This document shows positions 24,220-32,822 of a stretch of 42,944 bases of DNA, in pieces. The stretch is from NCBI GenBank assembly GCA_035646535.1, contig DASRPD010000019.1, forward strand, positions 1-42,944. Reading direction: 5' to 3'. The notes beneath the pieces were generated by a model. That model was not told the DNA's origin. It made no database searches and saw nothing but the letters and a program-made list of their open reading frames with translations. Source of the DNA: DASRPD01 sp035646535. Lineage in GTDB: Bacteria > Actinomycetota > Acidimicrobiia > IMCC26256 > JANYLB01. Position 1 is the first letter of the stretch; every line of letters begins with the position of its first letter. The position numbers were made by a program, and so were the translations under genes.

Positions 24220-26777
24220 CCCATGTTGGCACTCTCACCCGGAGAGTGCAAGTGGGGGCCATCGGGCGTCGGCGAGCCCTGCTGGCGGGACCCAGCAGCC
24301 TCGCCCGGTGCGGAAGGGCCGGCCGTGGGGGCCTTCGCAGCCACGGCTGCGAGGTCGGAGCGCAACGCCCGCAGCCGGTGCGGGTCGACCAGCTTGTCGC
24401 CATGAACCGCGCGTACGTAGAAGATATCCACCACCCGGTCTCCGAGGGTGGCGACCTTGGCTCGTACGACGTCGAGGTCATGGTCCGCGAAGACGCGGGC
24501 CAGTTGGGCCAACAGACCAGGCTGGTCGGCGGCATCCACCTCGAGCACCGTTGACCCATCAGACGCCTCCAGATCGAGGCGCACGACGGGCTCTTCGACC
24601 GGGCGGGTCGCGGCACGCGCCGGATAGCGCTCGGCGTACTCGCCGAGACGCGCCTCGATGGGAACGACGCCGGAGATCGCGCCCATCACGAGCTCAGCGG
24701 CGCTCGCCTGGCCGCTCCCGGCGAGCAGTCTCCCAAAACGGTCCGCGCCTCGGAACTGCTCGAGCGCCATACCGCGGCCGTCGCCGACGATGACCGCGTC
24801 GTGCACGTCGAAACCCACGACCGTCAACGCGCCGGCAACCACCGCGAGCAGTCCGGGATGATCCGGCGCGACGACGGTGCAACCGATCATCTCGGTGTCA
24901 GGGTCGGTGCCGACGGAGAACCGAACCGAGACATCGGCGGCAGCCAAGGCATCACAGTGCTCGGCCAGCAGTGCGGCGTCGGCGTCGCCGGGCATCGGCG
25001 CGCCGGCGAAGAACGCGAGGGTGCGAGTCGTGAGCTCGCGCACCAGGGCTGCCTTGGTGGGCCCCCACGCGGCCGGCCCGGTGGCTCGCGAGTCCCCGAC
25101 CGTGAGGAGGTGCAGGAGCCGCAACCGTTGCGGATCGCCGACCGCCTCGGCCAGGCGACGGACGGTCGTCGGGTCGGTGAGGTCACGCCGGGTCGCGGTC
25201 TCGGCGAGCAGCAGATGGTTGCGTACGAGCCACTCGAGCATGTCCACGTCGGCGAGCCCGACACGAGTTGCTACCTGAACCGCCCGCGCCGCGCCGCGGA
25301 CGGAATGGTCACCGGGCGGGCCCTTGCCGATGTCGTGCAACAGCGCGGCCATGCCCAACATCTCGGGTCGACCGACGGCCCGCGCGATCTCGGCCTCGAC
25401 GTCGGACCCGTGGACCAGCGCAGCGCACTCGGCCACCGTCTCGAGGAGGTGACGGTCCACGGTGAAGCGGTGATACGGATTCCGCTGCGGCAGAGAGCGC
25501 ACGTCGGCCCATTCGGGGAGCAGGGCGGTCAGCGCGCCAACGTGATCGAGCGCCTCGAACACGCGGATTGCACCGCGGCCGGACCCGAGCACGGCGAAGA
25601 AGTCGGCGCGGTTGGCGTCGCTCCAGCTCGGCTCGCCGGCCTCCGCCAGACCGGCCAGCGTGGCCCGGTCGAACGCGAGCCCCGATGTCGCCGCGGCCGC
25701 AGCTGCGCGGAGCAGCACATCGCCGTCGACGACATCGGCAGTGGTCGCGACCCGACCATCGCGCACGACGACGCCTCCGGCTACCGGCCGGTCGCCGAGA
25801 GCGCTGCGGCCCGCGTGCGCCTCGGCCGCCTCGAGCCGCACCCAGGCGTCATTGGCAATCCACGCCACCCGGCGCGCCGCTCCCGACAAGCCTCGCATGA
25901 GGGCATCGGCGTCGGCCGCTCCGACGTCTCGAGCGACTTCGTCCTGGTCCTGGAGTCGCAGCACGTCGTCACGACCGGCGCCCACACGATGGTTGGCGAC
26001 CCGGGAATCGAGCAGGACCTCATGGGCGGCGTCGAGTGTCCCCCGGTCGCGCTCGTCCAGAAACCCGTGGTCGACCAGCACGTCGAGACCACCGGGTTCG
26101 CCCAGCGCCCAGCCGATCCAACCCAGCGCGTGGACATCGCGCAGGCCGCCCGCGCCGTTCTTGAGATCGGGTTCGAGCAGCTCGGCCACCGGTCCCGGGC
26201 GCTCCCATCGCCGTCGAGCCGCGCTCGCGAGCTGTTCGACAAGGCGCGATCGCCGGCGACGGGCAAGGTCTCGGACGCGCCGGACGAGCTCGGCGACCAC
26301 GTCGGCGTCGCCGGCAACGAGGCGGACGTCGACCAGTGACGTCAGCGTCTCCAGATCGTCGTTCGCGGCGCGCACGGCGCCGCGAACGCTGCGGACGGCA
26401 TGGCCGAGCTCGAACCCGGCGTCCCACAACGGGTACCAGAGCGCATCCGCGACGCTCCGCACCTCGCGTGCTCTGCGAGGATGGAGGAGCAGCACGTCGA
26501 CGTCCGAGTGTGGACACAACTCGGCGCGGCCGTAGGAGCCGAGAGCCAAGACCGCGTAGCCATCACCGGGTGGCCGGAAGCTTCGGCGCAACGACGCGTC
26601 GACGACGTCGGACAGCGCGGCACCGAACGCCGCGCCCCTGAGGGTCGCATCGGCCAGCACTGTGGCGCGTGCCGCGCCGAGTGCCGGATCGAAGGGATCA
26701 GAGGGCGTCGGGGCCCGCCTCAGAAGTTCGGATGCGGATGACCGACTCGACGGCGGTGACCCAGATCTTGCCGTCAC
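24216..26777 (-). CDS. glnD: Bifunctional PII uridylyltransferase / uridylyl-removing enzyme GlnD
   Basis: An 853-residue GlnD with the full domain set. The nucleotidyltransferase core is LALGSYGRAELCPHSDVDVL (78-96), with catalytic D92 and D94, and KNGAGGLRDVHALGW (206-220) is the conserved family block. The HD domain, which removes UMP, has HDIGKGPPGDHS (481-492). Two ACT domains (about 631-700 and 744-812) sense glutamine. It modifies PII, encoded just upstream. The start is uncertain: GTG 26777 overlaps glnB by 80 bases, whereas GTG 26660 begins after the glnB stop and gives 814 residues; neither has a clear ribosome binding site. The last codons and the stop coincide with the groEL CIRCE operators. 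Confidence 0.93.
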   Translation of the reverse strand: MTARSGSPPSSRSSASELLRRAPTPSDPFDPALGAARATVLADATLRGAAFGAALSDVVDASLRRSFRPPGDGYAVLALGSYGRAELCPHSDVDVLLLHPRRAREVRSVADALWYPLWDAGFELGHAVRSVRGAVRAANDDLETLTSLVDVRLVAGDADVVAELVRRVRDLARRRRSRLVEQLASAARRRWERPGPVAELLEPDLKNGAGGLRDVHALGWIGWALGEPGGLDVLVDHGFLDERDRGTLDAAHEVLLDSRVANHRVGAGRDDVLRLQDQDEVARDVGAADADALMRGLSGAARRVAWIANDAWVRLEAAEAHAGRSALGDRPVAGGVVVRDGRVATTADVVDGDVLLRAAAAAATSGLAFDRATLAGLAEAGEPSWSDANRADFFAVLGSGRGAIRVFEALDHVGALTALLPEWADVRSLPQRNPYHRFTVDRHLLETVAECAALVHGSDVEAEIARAVGRPEMLGMAALLHDIGKGPPGDHSVRGAARAVQVATRVGLADVDMLEWLVRNHLLLAETATRRDLTDPTTVRRLAEAVGDPQRLRLLHLLTVGDSRATGPAAWGPTKAALVRELTTRTLAFFAGAPMPGDADAALLAEHCDALAAADVSVRFSVGTDPDTEMIGCTVVAPDHPGLLAVVAGALTVVGFDVHDAVIVGDGRGMALEQFRGADRFGRLLAGSGQASAAELVMGAISGVVPIEARLGEYAERYPARAATRPVEEPVVRLDLEASDGSTVLEVDAADQPGLLAQLARVFADHDLDVVRAKVATLGDRVVDIFYVRAVHGDKLVDPHRLRALRSDLAAVAAKAPTAGPSAPGEAAGSRQQGSPTPDGPHLHSPGESANMG
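24226..24252 (-). promoter_or_regulatory. CIRCE operator 2 (imperfect), inside the glnD 3' end
   Basis: TTGGCACTC, 9 bases, GAGTGCAAG keeps 7 and 7 of the 9 arm positions of CIRCE, with the same spacer length. It encodes the final residues of GlnD (LHSPGESAN) and lies one-and-a-half arm lengths from operator 1 (centres 33 bp apart, about three helical turns), so two HrcA dimers could bind the same DNA face. Confidence 0.75.
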
Positions 26778-27036
26778 CGATCTTGCCGGTGCGCGCCGCC
26801 GCGGTGATCGCCTCGGTCACCTTGGCTGCGTCGGCGTCGTCGACGACGGCTTCGACCCGCACCTTGGGCACGAAGTCGATCGTGTACTCAGCACCGCGGT
26901 AGACCTCGGAGTGGCCGCGTTGGCGGCCGAAACCTTGGACCTCGCTCACGGTCATGCCCTGCACGTTGGCTTCTCGCAGGGCTGCCTTCACGTCGTCGAG
27001 CTTGAAGGGCTTGATGATCGCGGTCACGAGCTTCAT
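26698..27036 (-). CDS. glnB: Nitrogen regulatory protein PII
   Basis: A 112-residue PII trimer subunit. The N-terminus MKLVTAIIKPFKLDDVKAAL is canonical. The T-loop reads GHSEVYRGAEYTIDF with the uridylylated Tyr at position 51, the same number as in E. coli GlnB. The ATP-binding TGKIGDGKIWV follows. PII integrates ATP/ADP, 2-oxoglutarate and, through modification by GlnD, glutamine status, and its usual target next door is the Amt channel. Position 51 Tyr plus an adjacent glnD suggests modification of Tyr51; some actinobacterial PII proteins are adenylylated instead. ATG 27036 has a strong GAGGAGGA five bases upstream that also contains the amt stop; an upstream start at 27051 would be less well placed. 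Could equally be called glnK. Confidence 0.97.
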   Translation of the reverse strand: MKLVTAIIKPFKLDDVKAALREANVQGMTVSEVQGFGRQRGHSEVYRGAEYTIDFVPKVRVEAVVDDADAAKVTEAITAAARTGKIGDGKIWVTAVESVIRIRTSEAGPDAL

Positions 27037-27047
27037 GGACGTCCTCC

Positions 27048-28289
27048 TCAAACACGCTCTAGCGCGTAGCCGACCTCGGAGTGTTGCGTGAGGTCGAGAC
27101 CTGTCTCTTCGTCTTCTTCACTGACCCTGATCCCTCCGGGCATCGCTGCTCGGAGTCCGAGACAGATCAGGTACGTCAGGGTGAATGAAAACACGATCGT
27201 GGCTCCGACTGCAAGCGACTGTTCGCCGAGGAGTCCCCAACCGCCGCCGAAGAGCACGCCGTTACGACCGCCGGCGTTCACGCTGATGTCGGCGAAGAAC
27301 CCGACGAGCAGCGATCCGACCAGGCCACCGGCGAGATGCACGCCGATCACGTCCAGCGAATCGTCGTAGCCGAATCGGACCTTGACGTTCACCGCCCCGT
27401 AACACACGACGCCGGCGATGAGACCGATCGCGATGGGAGCGAGACCGCCCACGAAACCCGCGCAGGGCGTGATGGCCACGAGGCCGGCGACCGCGCCCGA
27501 CGCCGCGCCGAGCGTCGTCGCGTGGCCCTTGTGGTACCGCTCGACGGCGAGCCATGCCAACAGTCCGGCGGCCGCAGCAAAGTGCGTGTTCACGAGCGCC
27601 TGGACGGCGAGCCCGTCGGCGGCGAGCGCGGAGCCCGCGTTGAAGCCGAACCACCCGAACCACAGGATCCCGGCTCCGATCATGGTCAGCGGCAACGAGT
27701 GCGGTGGCATCGGGTGCTTCGGCCAGCCCTTGCGCCGGCCGAGCACGAGCACGGCCGCGAGCGCGGCGGCGCCGGCGTTGACGTGCACGACCGTGCCCCC
27801 GGCGAAGTCCAGTGCGCCCCGCTTGAAGAGCCAACCTTCGGGCGAGAATACCCAGTGGGCAATGGGCGCGTACACGACGACGAGCCAGATTCCGCAGAAC
27901 AGGACCCACGCCCCGAACCGCATCCGGTCTGCGATCGCGCCGGTGATGAGGGCGGGCGTGATGATCGCGAACATCATCTGGAACGCCATGAACAGCAACG
28001 GCGGCACGGTCAGCGCGACACCGGGCGGAGCGACGAGCGCGGCGTCGTGCAAGAACGCGAAATCGAAGTTCCCGATCAGCGGGTTCGTCCCGCCGAACGC
28101 GAGCGAGAACGCCACCAGTGCCCACAACACGCTCATGAGCCCGAGCGTGAACATGTTCTGCATCAGCATCGCGAGCACGTTCTTGGCGCGCACCATGCCG
28201 CCGTAGAGCAACGCGAGTCCCGGCACCATGAACATCACCAGTGCCGCGGCCACGATCACCCACGCGACGTCACCCGGTACGAAGTCCAT
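27048..28289 (-). CDS. amt: Ammonium transporter Amt
   Basis: A 413-residue Amt/Rh-family channel with about eleven membrane helices. The pore twin histidines are at H169 (GTVVHVNAG) and H318 (GVHLAGG), essentially the E. coli AmtB positions 168 and 318, and D161 (LDFAGG) matches the structural Asp. It conducts ammonium across the cytoplasmic membrane and is closed by unmodified PII, encoded 11 bases downstream. ATG 28289 is preferred over GTG 28298 because GGGAGG lies 8-9 bases ahead of the ATG and overlaps the GTG. It is the first gene of the amt-glnB-glnD operon. I see no convincing GlnR or AmtR operator in the 150 bases upstream. Confidence 0.97.
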   Translation of the reverse strand: MDFVPGDVAWVIVAAALVMFMVPGLALLYGGMVRAKNVLAMLMQNMFTLGLMSVLWALVAFSLAFGGTNPLIGNFDFAFLHDAALVAPPGVALTVPPLLFMAFQMMFAIITPALITGAIADRMRFGAWVLFCGIWLVVVYAPIAHWVFSPEGWLFKRGALDFAGGTVVHVNAGAAALAAVLVLGRRKGWPKHPMPPHSLPLTMIGAGILWFGWFGFNAGSALAADGLAVQALVNTHFAAAAGLLAWLAVERYHKGHATTLGAASGAVAGLVAITPCAGFVGGLAPIAIGLIAGVVCYGAVNVKVRFGYDDSLDVIGVHLAGGLVGSLLVGFFADISVNAGGRNGVLFGGGWGLLGEQSLAVGATIVFSFTLTYLICLGLRAAMPGGIRVSEEDEETGLDLTQHSEVGYALERV

Positions 28290-28442
28290 CTCCGTCACCT
28301 CCCAGTCAGCCAGCCGTGCGCGGCCTGCTGGAAAGCCGACGAGTTCGCAACTACACCGTCAGGCTTCCTCTCATGTCTCGCTCATCGCTCGTTCAGATCG
28401 CGTTGGCCATCGAGCCCGAGCACGATCTGGCGACGAGGCTCC

Positions 28443-30095
28443 TCATCGGCCGAGCCGATCGAGCCGCCCGATGGTGAGGAACCACGTCAGCACGGCGGAC
28501 AGTGCGACGAGAACGAGCGCCGCGAGCCCGGCTTGGGCGAAGAAGCCCTCCTGGGTCGCGCTCCAGATGCGCAACGCGAGCGTGTCGACCCCGATCGGGG
28601 CGAGGAGCAGCGTCGTGGGGAGCTCCTTCATGACCGAGAGGAGCACCAGTCCGGCACCTGCCGCGAGACCGGGCACCATCAGTGGTCCTTCGACGGTCCG
28701 GAACCGCCGCCACCGGCCCGCGCCGAGGGAACGCGCCGCGTCGTCGAGCCGGCGGGGGACGCCCGCGACTGCGACCTCCGACGCGCGCATCGCCTGCGCG
28801 CCGAAGTGCACCACGTACGCGAACACGAGCAGTGGGAGCGTCTGGTAGAGGCGGCCGATGAACGGGGCGTTCAGCGTCCAGGCGACGAGTGCCAGCGCGA
28901 TGACGATGCCGGGCAGCGCGAACCCTCCGACGATGAGCGTGTCGGCGACACCACCGGCCGATGACCGGTACCGCGTCGTCAGGTACGCGATCGGCAGCAC
29001 GACAGCCACCGCGACCACCGCGGCGCTCACCGCCAGCCCCGCGGTGTTCAACGTCGGCGACACGAGGCTGGAGATGTCGGCGTCACGGCCGAGCACGCTG
29101 CGACCGCCGGTCAGGCCGCGAATCGTCCACCAGCTCAGCACGACCACGGGTGCGCCGATGGCGAGGGAGACGACAGTGGTCACGCCGGCCACCGAGGGGA
29201 TCTTCCAGCGACCGAGCGGAGTCTGGTGCGGACGAGCTCCGACCGCCGAGATCTCGACCCGCGACCGGCGCCGGTTGACGCCTCGCTCACCGACGACGAT
29301 CGCGATCGCGATCGTCGCGAGGAGCAGACTCATTGCGATCGCGGCCTGCGGGTCGAGCAGGCGGGCCGCGTAGATCCGCCGGGTCAAGGTGTCGTACCGG
29401 AGGATCGAGACGGCGCCGAACTCGCTCACGACGTACAGGAACACGAGGAGCGAACCGGCGGCGACGGCGCCGACGGTCTGGGGCCACACGACGGTTCGGA
29501 AGACCGCGGTCGGGCGTCGTCCGAGCGCGCGCGCGCTCTCCTCGAGTGACGGGGGCAGACCGCTCAGCCGCGCCGCGACCGGCAGGTACACATAGGGGTA
29601 GCTGATGAGGGTCAGCACACCGAACGCCGCCCAATACCCGCGGACGCGCAGCCCCGTGTCGAGACCGAACGCGTCCTGGAGGAGACCACCGCTCGAGAGC
29701 ACCGAGACGAGCGCGACCGCGGCGACGAAGGAGGGCAGCACCAGCGGCAACGCGGCGAGGACCGCGAAGACCCGCCGCCCCGGCAGATCGGTGCGAGTCA
29801 CGAGCCATGCCAGCCCGGTACCGAGCGTCGCGCACGCGATGGTGACGGTCGCCGCGAGCCAGATCGTCCGACCGAGGGGCTCGAGCGCAGCGGCCGACGT
29901 GATCGTGGCGACCAAGCCGCTGACGTCGTCGGCGTTGCGCTGGATCAGGTAGCCCAGGGGCGCGGTGAACAGCACAGCGATGGCGAGTCCGGCAACGACG
30001 AGCGCCACCGGAGCGCGGCGCTCACGGCCACCCACCTCGGGCGGCGACCCGGACGGGTCGCCCGCGCGCGAAACGTCCGGCGCGAGCGTGACCAT
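28443..30095 (-). CDS. Ferric-iron-type ABC transporter permease
   Basis: A 550-residue permease made of two fused BPD_transp_1 halves (about 50-270 and 330-545) with about twelve helices. EAA-type coupling loops are visible in LEESARALGRRPTAVFRTVVWPQ and LDDAARSLGAGRWRRFRTVEGP, which contact the ATPase. This fused layout is that of FbpB/SfuB permeases for ferric iron and of related iron or thiamine importers. ATG 30095 overlaps the stop of the binding-protein gene (TGATG), so both are translated from one message. The ATPase partner is not adjacent but lies 2.7 kb upstream on the same strand, beyond a secreted-protein gene. Confidence 0.92.
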   Translation of the reverse strand: MVTLAPDVSRAGDPSGSPPEVGGRERRAPVALVVAGLAIAVLFTAPLGYLIQRNADDVSGLVATITSAAALEPLGRTIWLAATVTIACATLGTGLAWLVTRTDLPGRRVFAVLAALPLVLPSFVAAVALVSVLSSGGLLQDAFGLDTGLRVRGYWAAFGVLTLISYPYVYLPVAARLSGLPPSLEESARALGRRPTAVFRTVVWPQTVGAVAAGSLLVFLYVVSEFGAVSILRYDTLTRRIYAARLLDPQAAIAMSLLLATIAIAIVVGERGVNRRRSRVEISAVGARPHQTPLGRWKIPSVAGVTTVVSLAIGAPVVVLSWWTIRGLTGGRSVLGRDADISSLVSPTLNTAGLAVSAAVVAVAVVLPIAYLTTRYRSSAGGVADTLIVGGFALPGIVIALALVAWTLNAPFIGRLYQTLPLLVFAYVVHFGAQAMRASEVAVAGVPRRLDDAARSLGAGRWRRFRTVEGPLMVPGLAAGAGLVLLSVMKELPTTLLLAPIGVDTLALRIWSATQEGFFAQAGLAALVLVALSAVLTWFLTIGRLDRLGR

Positions 30096-31168
30096 CAGCC
30101 TTCGAGGCCCGCCTGCTCGATCAGCGCGCGGGTCGTGCGGAACCGATCACCGAGCGAGCTGAGCTCGAGCGAGGGTGCCTCGATGTCCGCTATCGGAGGC
30201 AGGTCGGCCACGACCGGCTCGACGCCCGCCGCAAGCGGGTACTCGAACGTCTCCTCGGCAAAGAACTGCTGCGCGTCCTCCGAGAGGAGATACTCGATGA
30301 GGCGTCGGGCGTCTGCGGGGTTGTCACTCGACTCGAGCACACCGGCCGCAGTCACGAGGATCAACGCGCCGACGTCTCCGTCGGGAAAGACGTAGTTCTC
30401 ACTCGCGACGCCGGGATCCTCGGCCTTGGCCTGCTCGTTGTAGTAGTGGTTGACGAGGCCGTAGTCGATCTCGCCCCGGTTGACGGCGTCGATGATCGCG
30501 ATGTTGTTCGCGTAGGTCCGGACGTCGTTGTCCCGCATCCCTTCGAGCCACTCGAGGGTGGCGTCGTCACCCACGAGCCCGCGCATGCCGGTGACGAAGT
30601 CGATGAACGAGGCGTTGGTCGGAGCGACGCCGACGCGGCCGGCGACGCGAGCGTCGGTCATGTCGAACACCGAGTCCGGCAGCTCCTCGGGGTCGACCTT
30701 CTCGCCGTTGTAGACCAAGACCCGAACGCGCCCGGAGATGCCGACCCAATCACCGTCGGCGGCGCGGAACTGCTCGGCCACCCGGTCGAGGATCGAATCC
30801 GGCAGCTCGGCAAGAACCGCCTTGCTGTCCAGGAACCCGACCGCTCCCGGGCTCTGCGAGAGAAACACGTCGGCAGGGCTTCGGTCACCCTCCTCGGTGA
30901 TCAGCAGCGCCAGGTCCGAGGAGTCGCCGTAACGGACGTCGACCGAGATGCCCGTCGCCTCCTCGAAACGATCGAGGATCGTGCCCACGAGCTGCTCGCT
31001 GCGCCCCGAATAGACGGTGACCCGATCTCCGCCTCCGCTCTGGCAGGAAACCAGGCCGACGCTCGACACGACGACTGCGGCCAGGAGCGCGACAGTCCCG
31101 ATACCTGGCCGGAGACGGCGACGGGAGGTGGGGGCAGAAGCGGGGTCCATGAGCGTGGAGTCTGCCAC
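30095..31168 (-). CDS. Ferric-iron-type ABC transporter substrate-binding lipoprotein
   Basis: A 357-residue binding protein. A basic start (SRRRLRPG), hydrophobic core and lipobox VGLVSC (Cys42) show export and lipid anchoring. The mature protein begins VTVYSGRSEQLVGTILDRFE, as in FbpA-type ferric-binding proteins, and keeps the iron-coordinating Tyr pair (VNHYYNEQ, Y242-Y243). Ferric iron is therefore the likely cargo, though related proteins bind other compounds. GTG 31168 gives the best signal peptide n-region; ATG 31150 is an alternative. A DtxR/IdeR-type metal box with a -10-like TATGTT inside it lies 12-30 bases upstream, predicting repression when metal is plentiful. Confidence 0.92.
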   Translation of the reverse strand: MADSTLMDPASAPTSRRRLRPGIGTVALLAAVVVSSVGLVSCQSGGGDRVTVYSGRSEQLVGTILDRFEEATGISVDVRYGDSSDLALLITEEGDRSPADVFLSQSPGAVGFLDSKAVLAELPDSILDRVAEQFRAADGDWVGISGRVRVLVYNGEKVDPEELPDSVFDMTDARVAGRVGVAPTNASFIDFVTGMRGLVGDDATLEWLEGMRDNDVRTYANNIAIIDAVNRGEIDYGLVNHYYNEQAKAEDPGVASENYVFPDGDVGALILVTAAGVLESSDNPADARRLIEYLLSEDAQQFFAEETFEYPLAAGVEPVVADLPPIADIEAPSLELSSLGDRFRTTRALIEQAGLEG

Positions 31169-31179
31169 CGATTCGGGGC

Positions 31180-31198
31180 TTATGGCAACATAACCTAA
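31180..31198 (-). promoter_or_regulatory. DtxR/IdeR-type metal box upstream of the binding-protein gene
   Basis: On the minus strand TTAGGTTATGTTGCCATAA matches the IdeR/DtxR consensus TTAGGTTAGSCTAACCTAA at 14 of 19 positions, with the left half-site perfect over eight bases. It contains a possible -10 (TATGTT, 31187-31192) and lies 12 bases before GTG 31168. Confidence 0.75.
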
Positions 31199-31276
31199 CT
31201 ATGGAGTCCCTACCTCACCACGATCAGCCACCTCTGCCGCGGGTGCCCGACTGCCCGTGAGGTGAAGCCCGAGACC

Positions 31277-32674
31277 CTACGGCTCCAAGTCGTAGGTGAC
31301 GTCGACGCCATCGACGCCGACCGTGAGCGCATCCACGTTGCCGGCGAAGCCACCCACCCAGCCGCCACCCGCCTTGAGCCACACCCTGCCGGCGTTGGCG
31401 AAGCCCGCGAACTGCCCGACGACCGGACGGACCCGCGCGTTGGGGTACGCCGCCTGGAGCGCGGCCCACGAGCACGGGCTGGCCTGGGTGCACGCCTTGC
31501 CCACATTGGCGTCTCCGACGACTGCATTCCCACTCTGCCACCAACCCGATGGGGTGGTGCGGGGGTTCCAGGTCTGCCACGTCGACGCCGTCACCGCGGC
31601 GGCGCCGGCCAGGACGGGTTCGAAGACGAAGCGGCCCTGAAAGGCAGTGCTCGAGTCACTGTCGTCGTAGTCGGCGTCGAACTGCAGCGACGGGGCGTTC
31701 GCCGGATAGCCGGGCTGCAGATACGTCTTGTACGCGAGGTTGGTGAAGCGGTCGATGCGTGTCCCGGCGAACGTCGGGCCCGACAGTGCCTCGCCCCCCG
31801 TCGAGTCGACGGTGAGCTGAGCACTCCCGACGCCGTCGGCCCCCGCCGGGCCGGTGACGAAGGCGGCCGAGCCGGTCGGCGTCTCCTGCGCGAACCCGAA
31901 GCTCAGCTGGGATGCCGTGGTCGGGTCGACGACGATGGTGCCGTCACCCGGCTCGAAGTCGGATATGACGTCATTCCCGCCGAGGCCGACGACCACATTG
32001 TCGGTCGCGCCCGAGAAGCCGCCGGTGACAGGACCGCCCGCGCGCACCAGCAAGAGGCCGCTAGAAGGTCGGATCCGCGCATTCGGGTAGCTGGTCAGCA
32101 GCTGGCTCCACGTGCAGTGGTTCGGCACCCCACACACTGGATTCGATTCGGTCGCGCCGCCGACGATCGGACGATAAGCAGAGGCGCCGCTACCGGATGA
32201 ATACCAGGAGCTGTCCACGGCGAGGGTGTGCCAGGTCTGCCAGCTACTGAGGACAACCGGGTCACCGCTGGTACCGGGTGTGTACACGAGGCGGCCCTGA
32301 TAGGCAGTGCTCGAGTCGGTGGAGTCGTAGTCGACGTCGAACTCGAGGCGGGGTGCATAGGCACCCGAGGTCGAGGAGGACTGAAACGTCGAGTATTGGA
32401 GTTTGGTGATCCCGGCGAGACCCATTCCTTTGAAGGCCAGGGTCGCGATGTTCTGTCTGCCGGTGTCGTCGATGCTGAGTTGCGCACTACCTCGGCCGGC
32501 CGGAGGTGACGCCGGTCCGTTGGTGAAGTACCCGTGGCCGCTGGCGCCCTCGTTGAAGAAGAACCACCCAATATCGGCGCTCACCGGGGTGTTCGGCGTG
32601 ACCACCAACGTGCACCCGAACGCCACCACGACGAGCGCGACCAAGATGCCGCGCAACCCCCACTTGCCTGCCAT
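31277..32674 (-). CDS. Secreted protein with two tandem homologous domains, function unknown
   Basis: A 465-residue exported protein. Residues 1-33 are a signal peptide (cleavage after PVSA). The rest is a tandem duplication: repeat 1 about 36-241, repeat 2 about 256-465. Matching landmarks are FDVDYDSTDSSTAYQGR (112-128) and FDADYDDSDSSTAFQGR (332-348); SSWQTW and STWQTW; WYSSG and WWQSG; a small disulfide candidate (C181-C187, C395-C401); YPNARIRP and YPNARVRP; and ends in SDFEP and YDLEP. Similar units occur in secreted actinobacterial proteins and look like Ca-binding beta-sandwiches, but I know no function. It sits between the ATPase and binding-protein genes of the metal importer on the same strand, with its own promoter. 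Surface anchoring motifs are absent. Confidence 0.8.
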   Translation of the reverse strand: MAGKWGLRGILVALVVVAFGCTLVVTPNTPVSADIGWFFFNEGASGHGYFTNGPASPPAGRGSAQLSIDDTGRQNIATLAFKGMGLAGITKLQYSTFQSSSTSGAYAPRLEFDVDYDSTDSSTAYQGRLVYTPGTSGDPVVLSSWQTWHTLAVDSSWYSSGSGASAYRPIVGGATESNPVCGVPNHCTWSQLLTSYPNARIRPSSGLLLVRAGGPVTGGFSGATDNVVVGLGGNDVISDFEPGDGTIVVDPTTASQLSFGFAQETPTGSAAFVTGPAGADGVGSAQLTVDSTGGEALSGPTFAGTRIDRFTNLAYKTYLQPGYPANAPSLQFDADYDDSDSSTAFQGRFVFEPVLAGAAAVTASTWQTWNPRTTPSGWWQSGNAVVGDANVGKACTQASPCSWAALQAAYPNARVRPVVGQFAGFANAGRVWLKAGGGWVGGFAGNVDALTVGVDGVDVTYDLEP

Positions 32675-32693
32675 GTGTGCCCCCCCCGCTCCC

Positions 32694-32712
32694 TGGGACA
32701 GCCCCTGTCCCA
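32694..32712. promoter_or_regulatory. 8-bp inverted repeat in the leader of the secreted-protein gene
   Basis: TGGGACAG, CCC, CTGTCCCA lies 20 bases upstream of the ATG, at the presumed 5' end of the transcript. It could be an operator or a 5' stem-loop that stabilises the message. Confidence 0.4.
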
Positions 32713-32722
32713 CCTGCCAGCA

Positions 32723-32751
32723 GTCTTACCACCGATCGTGGCCGGCAACAA
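32723..32751 (-). promoter_or_regulatory. Candidate -35/-10 promoter of the secreted-protein gene
   Basis: Minus strand: TTGTTG (32751-32746), a 17-base spacer and TAAGAC (32728-32723). Transcription would start near 32716, immediately before the inverted repeat. The spacing is ideal but both hexamers are partial matches. Confidence 0.4.
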
Positions 32752-32822
32752 AAGCGCCGCGCGGACCCGGGATGGTGGTCCGTCCGGTGAGTCCCTCGCG
32801 GGTGGGGCTCGGGATGGGCGCG

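Noticed and set aside
28290..28442. A GlnR- or AmtR-type operator upstream of amt
   Set aside because: The region contains GTAGTTGCGAAC-like strings, but none fits the spaced GlnR consensus or the AmtR site convincingly.
27336..28964. Long plus-strand open frame opposite amt and the permease
   Set aside because: Spans two convincing genes on the opposite strand and encodes only charged low-complexity sequence.
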